Part shown: piece by piece, positions 1-8,048 of the stretch
Layout of the letters: each line of letters starts with the position of its first letter
Numbering within the stretch: position 1 is the stretch's first letter
From: an uncultured Clostridia bacterium
Lineage (GTDB): Bacteria; Bacillota; Clostridia; Oscillospirales; QAMX01
Length of the DNA: 50,867 nucleotides
Direction: 5' to 3'
Assembly: GCA_944376195.1 (NCBI GenBank)
Contig: CALWBW010000011.1
Span: 1 to 50,867 of the forward strand
Translations under genes and position numbers: made by a program
Notes under the pieces: generated by a model
Databases searched by the model: none
What the model was told of the DNA's origin: nothing
What the model saw: only the letters and a program-made list of their open reading frames with translations

Positions 1-722
1 AGGCCGCCCATCGCGCAGCAGATCCGCGTGTCTGAAAGGACGTCCGCCGCGTCGGGGAAACGCTCCTGGACCGTTTTACGCGACTGTGCCTCCGCAAAAC
101 GCCACTCGCCGCCCTCCTCCACAGCACAGCCGAGCTGCTTTTCCAAAAAATCCACCAACGACTTTTCCGCATAGGCGCCGTCTGAAAGTACCGCTTCGCG
201 CGGCGCATAACGTCCGCACTCATTCATCACCGACTCCAGGTCGGAATGCCCGGCCGGAATCGCCGCGGAATAGGACTCGCCTGTGGAAATATCGCAGAAG
301 GAAACGCCCGTACCCGTTGAATCCCTGTAAACGGCGCAAATAAAATTATTGGTATCCTCGCGCAGCATGGAAGCTTCCGTCAGCGTACCCGGCGTAATTA
401 CGCGCACAACTTCGCGGGAAACCAGGCCCTTTGCCTTCGCGGGATCCTCCGTCTGTTCGCAGATCGCCACCTTATAGCCGCGTGCAATCAGGCGCGCGAC
501 ATAGGCTTCATAGCTGTGAAACGGTACGCCGCACATAGGCGCGCGTTCCGGCGTCCCGACATTTTTGCCCGTCAGGGTCAGGTCAAGCACACGGGATGCA
601 ACCAGCGCGTCATCGAAAAACATTTCATAAAAGTCGCCGAGCCGGTAAAAAAGGATTTTATCCTTATGCTGATTTTTAATTTCAAAATACTGCCGCATCA
701 TCGGTGTCACGGCTTCCGGCAT
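1..722 (-). CDS. mutS: DNA mismatch repair protein MutS, N-terminal part (cut by window edge)
   Basis: MutS recognises base mismatches and small loops and recruits MutL. Only the first 240 codons are in the window; the gene continues past position 1. The N-terminus has the mismatch-binding MutS-I domain, with the phenylalanine and glutamate of the GDFYEMF motif at about residues 34-40, which wedge into the mismatch in the family. The connector domain begins after about residue 120. The start at 722 is preceded by GGAGGTGAG, which lies inside the 3' end of miaB; only five bases separate the miaB stop from this start, so the two are one operon and probably translationally coupled. The miaB-mutS order is common in Clostridia. 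The ATPase domain is outside the window, so intactness cannot be judged. Confidence 0.96.
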   Translation of the reverse strand, partial: MPEAVTPMMRQYFEIKNQHKDKILFYRLGDFYEMFFDDALVASRVLDLTLTGKNVGTPERAPMCGVPFHSYEAYVARLIARGYKVAICEQTEDPAKAKGLVSREVVRVITPGTLTEASMLREDTNNFICAVYRDSTGTGVSFCDISTGESYSAAIPAGHSDLESVMNECGRYAPREAVLSDGAYAEKSLVDFLEKQLGCAVEEGGEWRFAEAQSRKTVQERFPDAADVLSDTRICCAMGG

Positions 723-727
723 TGTGC

Positions 728-2158
728 TCACCTCCCAAGATCCGTCGCATAGAGCGCCCACGGACTGCAGCGGTCAACGCGCGCAGTCACGAACTGCCCC
801 ACAACATCCCGTTCGGATTTCAAATATACCGGGCGCCCACCATCTGAACGCGCGGAAATGGGATAATCCGCAACACGGCTCTCCCCCTCGGCAAGCACAC
901 GCACAGTCTTTCCGACATAGGCCTCGTGCAGTTCCTGACTGATGGCGTTCTGTACCTCGAGCAACCGTTCAAAACGCGCCTGCACCACTTCATGCGGCGT
1001 ATCGTCCGGCATTTCCGCCGCCGGCGTACCCTTTCGAGGGGAAAACTGGAAGGTGAAAAGCGAATGGTACCGCACCTTCTGCACCAATTCCATCGTGCCG
1101 AGGAAATCTTCTTCCGTTTCCCCGGGGAAGCCGACAATGATATCACTCGTAAAGGCAATGCCCGGAATCCGCGCGCGGGCATAATCGATGAGCGAGAGGT
1201 AGTCCGCCACAGTATAGTGGCGGTTCATGAGCCGGAGGATCCGGTCGGAACCGGACTGCACCGGCAAATGGAGCTGCGGCGCCGCTTTCTCGTGCGACGC
1301 AATCGTATCTATGAGCTTCTGCGTCGCGTCCTTGGGATGGCTGGTCATAAACCGGACGATAAAGTCGCCGGGCAGCTCACAGACCGCGGCAAGCAGGTCG
1401 GAAAAATCCCACGCAAACCCGGAATCACGGCCATAGGAATTGACATTCTGACCAAGCAGGTTAATCTCACGGCAGCCCGAGTCAAGAAGCGCCCGCACTT
1501 CGGTCAGCACATCCTCCGGCCGGCGGCTGCGTTCGCGTCCGCGCACATAGGGGACGATACAATAGGAGCAGAAGTTATTACAGCCATACATAATACTGAC
1601 CCATCCACGGATATGATCCTTCCGTAAAACAGGAAGGCCCTCGGCGATATGACCGTCCTCATTTTCGATATCAAAGACTCGATGGTCCTCCACAAGTTTG
1701 GTATAAAACATCTCCGGCAGCCGCCACAGGGCATGCGTACCGAATACGATATCCACATAGGGGAAACTCCGCTTCAGACGGGCGGACATGCTCTCCTGCT
1801 GCGGCATACAGCCGCCGACGGCAATAATCATATCCGGACGCGCCTTTTTATAATGTGACAGCGCGCCGACATTGCCGAGCACGCGCATTTCCGCATGCTC
1901 ACGCACCGCGCAGGTATTGATCACCACGGCGTCCGCTTCCCGTTCGTCCGGCGCCATGGCATACCCCATCCGCACCAGCATCCCGCGCATCCGCTCTGCA
2001 TCCGCCTCGTTTTGCTGGCATCCATAACAATCTACAAACGCCGTACGCTGGCGACCAGTCTCCGCCCGGTATAAATCATTAATCCGCGCCACACGCGCCA
2101 TAAAGCCCTCCTGGCGTTCCAGCGCCTCGCGAGGGACGAAAACATCCTTCTTTTCCAT
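728..2158 (-). CDS. miaB: tRNA-2-methylthio-N6-dimethylallyladenosine synthase MiaB
   Basis: Radical-SAM methylthiotransferase that adds a methylthio group to i6A37 of tRNAs reading UNN codons. The 476-residue protein has the family order: N-terminal UPF0004 domain with three conserved cysteines (for example in DCYGCQQNEAD near residue 44), the radical-SAM domain with the CxxxCxxC cluster motif in GCNNFCSYCIVPYVRGRERS near residue 193, and a C-terminal TRAM domain (about residues 405-470) for tRNA binding. The start has TAGGAG upstream. It has a near-consensus promoter and leads into mutS. Nothing is missing compared with the family. Confidence 0.97.
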   Translation of the reverse strand: MEKKDVFVPREALERQEGFMARVARINDLYRAETGRQRTAFVDCYGCQQNEADAERMRGMLVRMGYAMAPDEREADAVVINTCAVREHAEMRVLGNVGALSHYKKARPDMIIAVGGCMPQQESMSARLKRSFPYVDIVFGTHALWRLPEMFYTKLVEDHRVFDIENEDGHIAEGLPVLRKDHIRGWVSIMYGCNNFCSYCIVPYVRGRERSRRPEDVLTEVRALLDSGCREINLLGQNVNSYGRDSGFAWDFSDLLAAVCELPGDFIVRFMTSHPKDATQKLIDTIASHEKAAPQLHLPVQSGSDRILRLMNRHYTVADYLSLIDYARARIPGIAFTSDIIVGFPGETEEDFLGTMELVQKVRYHSLFTFQFSPRKGTPAAEMPDDTPHEVVQARFERLLEVQNAISQELHEAYVGKTVRVLAEGESRVADYPISARSDGGRPVYLKSERDVVGQFVTARVDRCSPWALYATDLGR

Positions 2159-2184
2159 GCAAACTCCTAAAACGATAATATCAT

Positions 2185-2213
2185 ATTATAGCACGAAAGC
2201 GGATATTTTTCAA
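2185..2213 (-). promoter_or_regulatory. Sigma-A promoter of miaB-mutS
   Basis: On the minus strand TTGAAA (2208-2213) is followed after 17 bases by a perfect TATAAT (2185-2190), which lies 27 bases upstream of the miaB start. Both boxes and the spacing fit a housekeeping promoter. Confidence 0.85.
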
Positions 2214-2270
2214 GATTTCGCTCCTGTATTCCCTGTTTTCACAGAACTTTGAAAAAAGGATTTTCAAGGA

Positions 2271-2299
2271 TTGCGCCGCGTGGAACTTTGTGATACGAT
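2271..2299 (+). promoter_or_regulatory. Probable promoter of the VOC-family gene
   Basis: TTGCGC (2271-2276), a 17-base spacer and TACGAT (2294-2299) stand upstream of the gene at 2353. Boxes are imperfect, so strength is uncertain. A 10-base inverted repeat (2296-2305 and 2328-2337) follows and ends just before the AGGAGG ribosome site. Confidence 0.5.
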
Positions 2300-2352
2300 G
2301 AAAAAAACGTACAGCAAATTGCACGAATTTTTCATCGCACAGGAGGTGCCAT

Positions 2353-2778
2353 ATGGACCCCAAATGTAAAATCAAACTGTATGCCGTCACGATCGATTGT
2401 CCGGATCCCGATGCGTTGGCAGCGTTTTATGCGGCGCTGCTTGGATGGGTTGTGCCGTATTCCGACGAGGAGTACGCCTGCATTGCGCCTCCCGGAACAG
2501 CACAAGGGCAGTATCCCGGCATCACGTTTCAGAAAAACGAGGACTATCTCCCGCCTGTCTGGCCGGAGAGCTCCGGCGCCCAGCAGCAAATGGAACACTT
2601 GGATTTTATCGTAAACGACCTGGAGCAAGCCGTACAGCACGCGATACACTGCGGCGCCACACTGGCGGAAACGCAATTTTCCGAAAGTTGGAAGGTAATG
2701 CTGGATCCGGCCGGACATCCCTTCTGTCTGTGCCTGATGAACGCCGTCCTGGAGAGCCCGAACTGCGCCCTGCTATAA
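2353..2778 (+). CDS. VOC-superfamily (glyoxalase/bleomycin-resistance fold) protein
   Basis: A 141-residue protein with the paired beta-alpha-beta-beta-beta modules of the vicinal-oxygen-chelate fold: the first module runs from YAVTIDCPDPDALAAFY to GITFQ, the second from MEHLDFIVNDLEQAV to DPAGHPFCLC. The typical C-terminal DPAGHPFCL motif is present, and its histidine region and HLDFIV supply candidate metal ligands. Members include glyoxalases, dioxygenases and drug-binding proteins; the substrate cannot be told from sequence. The start has GGAGG six bases upstream. It is followed by a broken MerR regulator that may once have been part of the same small-molecule response, but that gene has its own promoter. 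Confidence 0.85.
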   Translation: MDPKCKIKLYAVTIDCPDPDALAAFYAALLGWVVPYSDEEYACIAPPGTAQGQYPGITFQKNEDYLPPVWPESSGAQQQMEHLDFIVNDLEQAVQHAIHCGATLAETQFSESWKVMLDPAGHPFCLCLMNAVLESPNCALL

Positions 2779-2808
2779 AAACTCCCGGCATTTTTTCAAA
2801 ACCGCCTC

Positions 2809-2839
2809 TTGACTTTGACGCCGCGTCATACTGTATACT
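2809..2839 (+). promoter_or_regulatory. MerR-type promoter/operator with 19-base spacer
   Basis: TTGACT (2809-2814) and TATACT (2834-2839) are separated by 19 bases, the overlong spacing typical of promoters activated by MerR-family regulators. A dyad TGACG-CCG-CGTCA (2816-2828) sits in the spacer where such regulators bind. It drives the decayed merR gene that starts at 2864. Confidence 0.7.
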
Positions 2840-2863
2840 GACAGCACAGGAGGGTGAAAAGCC

Positions 2864-3231
2864 ATGGAGTATCTTACCATTCGCCAGGTATCCCGGAATT
2901 TCGGAGTCTCGACCCGTACGCTGCGGTATTATGAGGAACTCGGCCTTTTACAAAGCACGAGACAGGAGGCGTACGCCTACCGCGTTAAACAACGGCGCCG
3001 CTTTCTTTGGACAGCCTGACTGCCCAGGAATTATCTGACATCACAGGGCTTTGCTCTCTTCCCAAACACCATTTCAGGGAGGAACCAGACATGAATGAGT
3101 TCATTCATGCAAATGAACACCTGAACCCACAAAGTCAATACGCGAATTTGGTACCCGAACATTGTGAAGACATCCTCTTTTCACAGGTTGACCTCCTGAT
3201 CCCGATCAAGCGAAAAGACGAGCGCGTATAA
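2864..3231 (+). pseudogene. MerR-family regulator, decayed by internal deletions and frameshift
   Basis: The start at 2864 follows AGGAGGGTG and encodes a normal MerR DNA-binding N-terminus (LTIRQVSRNFGVSTRTLRYY, then EELGLLQSTRQEAYAYRV). After about 41 residues the match ends and the frame stops at 3017-3019. In another frame, 3007-3120 encodes a stretch like the segment that links helix and effector domains (SLTAQELSDITGLCSLPKHH and DMNEFIHANEHLN), and 3180-3231 resembles the end of a GyrI-type effector domain (VDLLIPIKRK). An intact relative would be roughly 250 or more residues, so most of the dimerisation helix and effector domain is gone. The remnant reading is from family memory, not an alignment. 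A 51-residue HTH-only peptide could still be made. Confidence 0.7.
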
Positions 3232-3249
3232 GAAAATCATTCAAAACAA

Positions 3250-3285
3250 AAACAGTCCGAGGATATATCCTCGGACTGTTTTTTC
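3250..3285. terminator. Bidirectional terminator between merR remnant and M56 gene
   Basis: A perfect hairpin, CAGTCCGAGGA-TATA-TCCTCGGACTG, has a T-run on its right on the plus strand and an A-rich stretch on its left, so it can stop transcription from both convergent sides. Confidence 0.9.
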
Positions 3286-3312
3286 ATTCAATTTCTCTGC
3301 AAAAGCAAACAT

Positions 3313-6300
3313 TCAGGACATAGGGCGCTTTTCAAACTCTGTAACAGCAATTCCGGAGGCATTGAGGTTCTCCACGGCATATCGTAATCTCAAAATGGTT
3401 TCCTCTTCGGTCACAGTAAGATACAACGCAGCGTATTTCACATTATACCAATAGGGATAATCCGGATTGGGCTGTACGGCAATTTCAGAAAGTGGCGGGA
3501 AATCCGGCTCGCTATCCACAATCCAGCGCGAAACATACACACCGTCAGCGCCTTCCGTCTCATAAAGGGAGAGTGGCACATCATCGGCCGCTGCGGCCGC
3601 AACAGGCTCTCCATATGCCTCGCACAACGCATGATAAATTGCCAAAATTGTCTCTCGCTGTGGACGGCTGCCCGCTTGATTTTCATATTCTACACCGGCA
3701 AGTGGAATTTCCTCATATTCCTTTTGAAAGAAAACTTCTACATCAAAAGGAATCCCGTCCAATATCACCGCTGACGCTTTCTGAAACGCAGGATCCAAAC
3801 GGGAACGCTCGATTGTATATCCATCCTTCTCCAGAGCATAGGTCTCATAAAACTCTGCAAGCGGCATACCAATCAATTCGGCAAACGGCCATGAAAAAGT
3901 ATCCGCCTCGTAATCTTCAGGGGCCGTGATTTCACTGGGAAGCAGCGCGGTATCCGGCGGTTCCGGCAGATCCCGCAGATAGGAAGGCTGAAAACGCTCA
4001 TCTGTCCTAACGTCAAAAGGCAACCAGAATGGCTCCGAGACTCCAACAGTCACGCGGACGTATATCACGTCGATTTCCGGTTGAACGTTTGCCATAATTT
4101 TATAGTATAACACCGGATAATTAAAATTAGAATTCTGGTTCTGATACCGAACACAATCTTCCGGATAATCCACCTGAGTGTCCAGAAGCCAGGTGCAGCT
4201 TGCTATATAGGACGATGCAGGAAGCGTCCCGTCCTGAATGAACTGTTCCAGCGTGCTTTTTTCCAAATACGCCCCGTTTTCATACTGAGCGGATGGTACG
4301 CCGAATGTTGCGCAAGCGGCGTCATACAATTCCTCCGCGCAGGCGCGTACTTCCTCCGAAGTAGACAGCCGCCTGGTAAACTCCGCAGAGCTGAGCAGCA
4401 TATCCTCCGGTGTTTCAATCCCCTCTCCGCCAAAATATAACGTTGCGTCAAAGGAAAGATCTCCTGCCGTCTCCGGATAGACGCTGATGTAGGCTCTGCC
4501 GCCGGCGTCGCGGATGGTATAACGATCTGTTAGACGCAGCGTTGCATTGACGTCGCGGGAGGTTTTCCCCATCAGTTCCATATACGGCCACGCCATCGTC
4601 CGTTCATCATAAGATTCCGGCGGGTCCGGAATCTCCAGTATGGTTCCCTCCGTAACCGGCGTTTCCTCCTGTTCCCGTGCGAACTCCGCCATATTCAATC
4701 CGCTGTCCGTCAAACTATCTAACCGGTAAGAAAGGGTAACCTCCACATCGGTTTCTGACTGGAACATAACCGTCAATTGTGCGTAAGATATCGGATAGTT
4801 GAAGCGATCCCCCTCTACAACGCGGATACTTCCCTCCGGGAACTCCGGTTCCGGGTCTACCAGCCATTTCGTGAAATAGGCAATTTGATGTACATCCGGA
4901 TCTTTCACAACAGGATCTTCCAAATACGCAAGAACACTGTCTGCACTTGCCGGTTCTCCATACGCCTCACACAGTGCCTGATACGCCCGGGCAACTTCTT
5001 CGCGCGCCGCCTCATCGTCAGCAAACCCAGCCGCATATGTCACTTCACACAACGGTGCGGCATCGATTCCGCCCTCTGCGTCACTTGCAAAACGCAGAGT
5101 TTCCCGATAAGCAACCTCGCTTATGCGAATGGGTTCCATGCGCTCGACTGTGATGGCTTCGGAGGTCTTTCGCACGGTATATCCCTCCTCCTCTCTGGCA
5201 ACCTCAGTATAGGGCCGGCCCAATTCCATGCCATAAGGTTGCATCATCACAGGATCCTTTTCCAATGGTTTTCCCGAACAGGCGATCAAACCTCCAGCCA
5301 ACAGCGCCGCAAGCAGGACCGCCGCGACAATCCACATACCACGGCGGCGTGGCGGCGTCACAATATTTTTCACTCGCCGCTTCATTTCCGCAACACCTCC
5401 TGCAAAATGTGTTGTCAGTGGCGTAGATAAACGTGTTTTATCCGCCGCCGACAATACAATCCGTCCATAAAGACGTCGCGCTGCAGGTCCTGCATCTGCC
5501 AAAACCCGGTCGTCGCAGGCCATTTCCAGGTCGTGATTGGCCTCCCGCCGCAGCAGATAGACCGCCGGATTATACCAGTGGACACATACGGCAGCGCACA
5601 ACAAAAGTTTGTACCACAAATCTCCCTGACGCAGATGGGTCAATTCATGACGTAGAACCCAGGTCAGCGTCTCGGGGTCATAATGCTCGTTCGGTAGCAA
5701 CAACACCGGTTTCCAGTATCCAATTATTAGCGGTGTAGGCGTCAGCGAACTGATACGTAAAGCTGGTATCCGTCTGATCTTCCGTGCAGCCAGTATCTCC
5801 TGATAAATTTGTTTCGTCTGCCGGTCCGTTGATGCAAGACTCCAGCGCAAAAGACGGCGCCGTGTACGAACATAACCGGCCACCTGGTATATCCCCATAC
5901 CTGCCGCTCCTGCCAGCCACAAAGCAGTAAGAAAAGGCAAAATCGGCATCCCGTCGGCCCACATAGTTTTTTCTTCCGAACGGATCGCATCTTCCTGTGC
6001 ATCCAAGCGGCCGGCATCCTCCGGCACTTCGGCAGAACCGGCAGCCATCTCTCCCGACGGCGTGGCGGAGATTTCGCCGGAAGGCTCCTGATCCTCCGCT
6101 TTTTCAGTAATACCCGCATCTTTGGAGGTTTCATACGCAATTTCCGATGTTTCCACTTCGGGCACTGTTTCGGCCGACGCAGGCAACACCGTCAGTTCTG
6201 TTAAATCAAACGCCAAGACGGGGAAGGGCAGCGTAATACCCACCGGAAGAAGCAGCCGCAGTGCCAAAAGCATCCAAATCAGACGGCGCTGCCGGCTGGC

Positions 6301-6402
6301 GCAATGCCGCCACAGACGTGGGGAAACCGCCCACAGAAATACTGTGATGATGCCAACAGAGACCGACGCTTCCAAAAGTCCGGGCAGCAGCCAGTCAATC
6401 AT
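3313..6402 (-). CDS. BlaR1/MecR1-type M56 membrane metallopeptidase with three repeated C-terminal domains
   Basis: Membrane sensor-protease of the antirepressor class that, in known BlaR1 systems, triggers inactivation of a BlaI-type repressor. Membrane segments lie near residues 5-28, 43-64, 154-178, 266-285 and 357-375 (counted from 6408). The cytosolic zinc-protease loop has HELTH at 254-258 and a downstream EANHDLEMACDD region with the third ligand. The last membrane segment ends in LLAGGLIACSG, which resembles a lipobox. No penicillin-binding domain follows; instead about 650 residues form three diverged repeats of roughly 200 residues sharing ELxG, ALCEAYGEP-like and WLVDxEPDFP-like motifs. 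The start at 6402 is chosen because GGGAG lies eight bases upstream; the ATG at 6408 has no spacing to it. It overlaps the BlaI stop, so the two are coupled. Confidence 0.9.
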   Translation of the reverse strand: MIDWLLPGLLEASVSVGIITVFLWAVSPRLWRHCASRQRRLIWMLLALRLLLPVGITLPFPVLAFDLTELTVLPASAETVPEVETSEIAYETSKDAGITEKAEDQEPSGEISATPSGEMAAGSAEVPEDAGRLDAQEDAIRSEEKTMWADGMPILPFLTALWLAGAAGMGIYQVAGYVRTRRRLLRWSLASTDRQTKQIYQEILAARKIRRIPALRISSLTPTPLIIGYWKPVLLLPNEHYDPETLTWVLRHELTHLRQGDLWYKLLLCAAVCVHWYNPAVYLLRREANHDLEMACDDRVLADAGPAARRLYGRIVLSAADKTRLSTPLTTHFAGGVAEMKRRVKNIVTPPRRRGMWIVAAVLLAALLAGGLIACSGKPLEKDPVMMQPYGMELGRPYTEVAREEEGYTVRKTSEAITVERMEPIRISEVAYRETLRFASDAEGGIDAAPLCEVTYAAGFADDEAAREEVARAYQALCEAYGEPASADSVLAYLEDPVVKDPDVHQIAYFTKWLVDPEPEFPEGSIRVVEGDRFNYPISYAQLTVMFQSETDVEVTLSYRLDSLTDSGLNMAEFAREQEETPVTEGTILEIPDPPESYDERTMAWPYMELMGKTSRDVNATLRLTDRYTIRDAGGRAYISVYPETAGDLSFDATLYFGGEGIETPEDMLLSSAEFTRRLSTSEEVRACAEELYDAACATFGVPSAQYENGAYLEKSTLEQFIQDGTLPASSYIASCTWLLDTQVDYPEDCVRYQNQNSNFNYPVLYYKIMANVQPEIDVIYVRVTVGVSEPFWLPFDVRTDERFQPSYLRDLPEPPDTALLPSEITAPEDYEADTFSWPFAELIGMPLAEFYETYALEKDGYTIERSRLDPAFQKASAVILDGIPFDVEVFFQKEYEEIPLAGVEYENQAGSRPQRETILAIYHALCEAYGEPVAAAAADDVPLSLYETEGADGVYVSRWIVDSEPDFPPLSEIAVQPNPDYPYWYNVKYAALYLTVTEEETILRLRYAVENLNASGIAVTEFEKRPMS

Positions 6403-6784
6403 GGCCATCTCTCCCTTCCATCTCCTCCAGCCACACGCGCAGCTTATTCAACTCCTCGCTGCTAACCGTATGGCGGTCATACAGACATGCTACAAAACCG
6501 GTCAGGGAATTGTTGTACAAACGAGACAGAAATGTACTGTTTTCTACGTCCTTATATTGCTCTTCCGAAATCAAAGCCGTGTAATAATTTCGACGTGTAG
6601 AACGGTCGCAATGCACAAACCCCTTTTCCGATAACCGTTCCAAGACGGTCATCAGTGTGGAGAGCGGCCATTCCCGCTCCATCTGCCGCAAAATCTCCCG
6701 GGAAGAGAGTGGTTTTTCCGCTCGCCAGATAATCAGCATAATTTCCAGTTCTGCTTCTCCCAGTTTTTTGATTTCCTTTGACAT
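6395..6784 (-). CDS. BlaI/MecI-family transcriptional repressor
   Basis: A 129-residue Penicillinase_R-family protein. The N-terminal winged helix (about residues 5-75) contains LGEAELEIMLIIW, then SSREILRQM and the recognition-helix region STLMTVLERLSEKGFV; the C-terminal part is the dimerisation helix region. In known systems the repressor shuts its own operon and a resistance gene until its M56 partner signals. The gene directly precedes and overlaps the M56 gene by a few bases, the standard arrangement. No beta-lactamase or PBP gene is next to it here, so the regulated target is unknown. Confidence 0.93.
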   Translation of the reverse strand: MSKEIKKLGEAELEIMLIIWRAEKPLSSREILRQMEREWPLSTLMTVLERLSEKGFVHCDRSTRRNYYTALISEEQYKDVENSTFLSRLYNNSLTGFVACLYDRHTVSSEELNKLRVWLEEMEGRDGHD

Positions 6785-6819
6785 CTTGCATCACGCCTTT
6801 CCTTATTCGTTCTAATAAC

Positions 6820-6848
6820 ATTATATTCTTGTATAATAAATTTGTAAA
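6820..6848 (-). promoter_or_regulatory. Strong promoter of the blaI-M56 operon
   Basis: On the minus strand TTTACA (6843-6848), 17 bases, and TATAAT (6820-6825). The AT-rich spacer contains TACA-type half sites, but I could not see a clean TACA/TGTA dyad of the classical Bla/Mec operator. Confidence 0.85.
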
Positions 6849-6881
6849 GAGTGTTTCCCAATTTTTTTACTTTTCTTAACT

Positions 6882-6930
6882 GCAAAAAGCAAGCGGGCTT
6901 GCCGTTTGCTTTTTGCAAACTACAAGCCCG
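6882..6930 (-). terminator. Terminator of the aldo/keto reductase gene
   Basis: Read on the minus strand, CGGGCTTG and CAAGCCCG enclose an inner perfect hairpin GTTTGC-AAAAA-GCAAAC, followed by CTTGCTTTTT. The nested stem and T-rich tail fit a rho-independent terminator. Confidence 0.75.
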
Positions 6931-6998
6931 TTCCATTGTCCCAAAATATATATTTTATTTCTCCAACGATTTATTTGGCGGGGTATCCCAACGTAACC

Positions 6999-7838
6999 TT
7001 ATTTCTTTTCCGGTTCGTCCCATCTGTCGGGGCTCCAGTAGGAACGCTGGTTGGTATCCATCGCGGCGATCGTGGCAAGGTCTTCCGCATCCAGATGGAA
7101 ATCAAACACCTGCGCGTTTTCCACAATGCGGTTCTTCTTCACAGACTTCGGAATAACGATGTTTCCCGTATCCAAATGCCAGCGAATGATCACCTGCGCG
7201 CCGGTCTTTCCATGTTTTTTGGCAATTTTCTGGATCTCCGGACGGTCGATCAGCAGGAAATCCCGCCCGCCGAGCGGACTCCACGCTTCAATTCGAATAT
7301 TCCGTTCTTCACAGTAGGGCTTTAACTCCCGCTGCTGGAAAGAGGGATGCAATTCAATCTGATTGACGGCAGGAAGTACCAGGCCCTCGGCCTCCAATTT
7401 CTGCAAATGGCGAACCTGAAAATTTGACACCCCAATTGCGCGCAGTGCACCCTGCTCATAATATTTCATCAACGTGCGCCACGCATCTGCAAAATTCGTC
7501 ACCGGCCAGTGCAGAAGGTACAGATCGATATAATCCGTCTTCAGCGCCGCAAGCGAACTCTCCACGCCTTCTTCAAACTTCCGGTCGGCAATTGACTGCA
7601 CGGCCAGCTTGGACGTAATAAAAATCTCGTTTCTCGGAACACCGCTTTCCCGGATCCCGCGTGCCACATCGGCCTCATTGCGGTACATCATCGCAGTATC
7701 AATGTGGCGGTAACCGGCCTCGAGTGCCCATCTTACGGCGTCCGACGTCTCCGTACCCACCTCCGAGCGAAATACGCCCAGGCCGAATTGCGGAATTTCC
7801 ACACCGTTATTCAGCGTAATCATTTGGTAATCAAGCAT
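6999..7838 (-). CDS. Aldo/keto reductase (2,5-diketogluconate reductase-like)
   Basis: NADPH-dependent cytosolic carbonyl reductase with a TIM barrel. The catalytic tetrad is complete: D47 and Y52 (HIDTAMMYRNE), K77 (ITSKL) and H110 (YLLHWP). The cofactor-binding end IVIPKSVKKNRIVENAQVFDF is typical of the AKR5-like branch. At 279 residues it is of normal length. The start at 7838 has CGGAGG upstream. It stands alone with its own promoter and terminator and diverges from a second AKR gene of a different branch. The natural substrate cannot be inferred. Confidence 0.93.
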   Translation of the reverse strand: MLDYQMITLNNGVEIPQFGLGVFRSEVGTETSDAVRWALEAGYRHIDTAMMYRNEADVARGIRESGVPRNEIFITSKLAVQSIADRKFEEGVESSLAALKTDYIDLYLLHWPVTNFADAWRTLMKYYEQGALRAIGVSNFQVRHLQKLEAEGLVLPAVNQIELHPSFQQRELKPYCEERNIRIEAWSPLGGRDFLLIDRPEIQKIAKKHGKTGAQVIIRWHLDTGNIVIPKSVKKNRIVENAQVFDFHLDAEDLATIAAMDTNQRSYWSPDRWDEPEKK

Positions 7839-7872
7839 TGTGATTCCTCCGTTGCCCTGATATCCTGCCGTT

Positions 7873-7901
7873 AGTATACCACAATTTTCCCATCATCACA
7901 A
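7873..7901 (-). promoter_or_regulatory. Promoter of the minus-strand aldo/keto reductase
   Basis: TTGTGA (7896-7901), 17 bases, TATACT (7873-7878) on the minus strand, about 35 bases upstream of the start codon. Confidence 0.75.
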
Positions 7902-8000
7902 TCTGCGGCAGAATCAATTTACAATTTGCTAAAATTTCCTCTTGAAAAGCCGAAACTCGTGCTTACAAGTCTAATTTTATTTTCTTTTTGACGGTTTCCA

Positions 8001-8009
8001 TGGTATAAT
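8001..8009 (+). promoter_or_regulatory. Extended -10 promoter of the plus-strand aldo/keto reductase
   Basis: TGGTATAAT is a perfect extended -10 element. No good -35 lies 17 bases upstream (TTTCTT there); a TTGACG is present but only 10 bases away, so the extended -10 probably carries the promoter. Confidence 0.6.
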
Positions 8010-8048
8010 AAAATCCTAGAAATCATACAGCAAAGGGAGGATCTGTCT

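Noticed and set aside
926..1627. A 233-residue frame on the plus strand inside miaB
   Set aside because: Antisense shadow of miaB with no domain, low-complexity basic composition and no ribosome site.
6820..6850. Classical TACA/TGTA operator of BlaI/MecI at the blaI promoter
   Set aside because: AT-rich with TGTA words in direct orientation only; no clean dyad.
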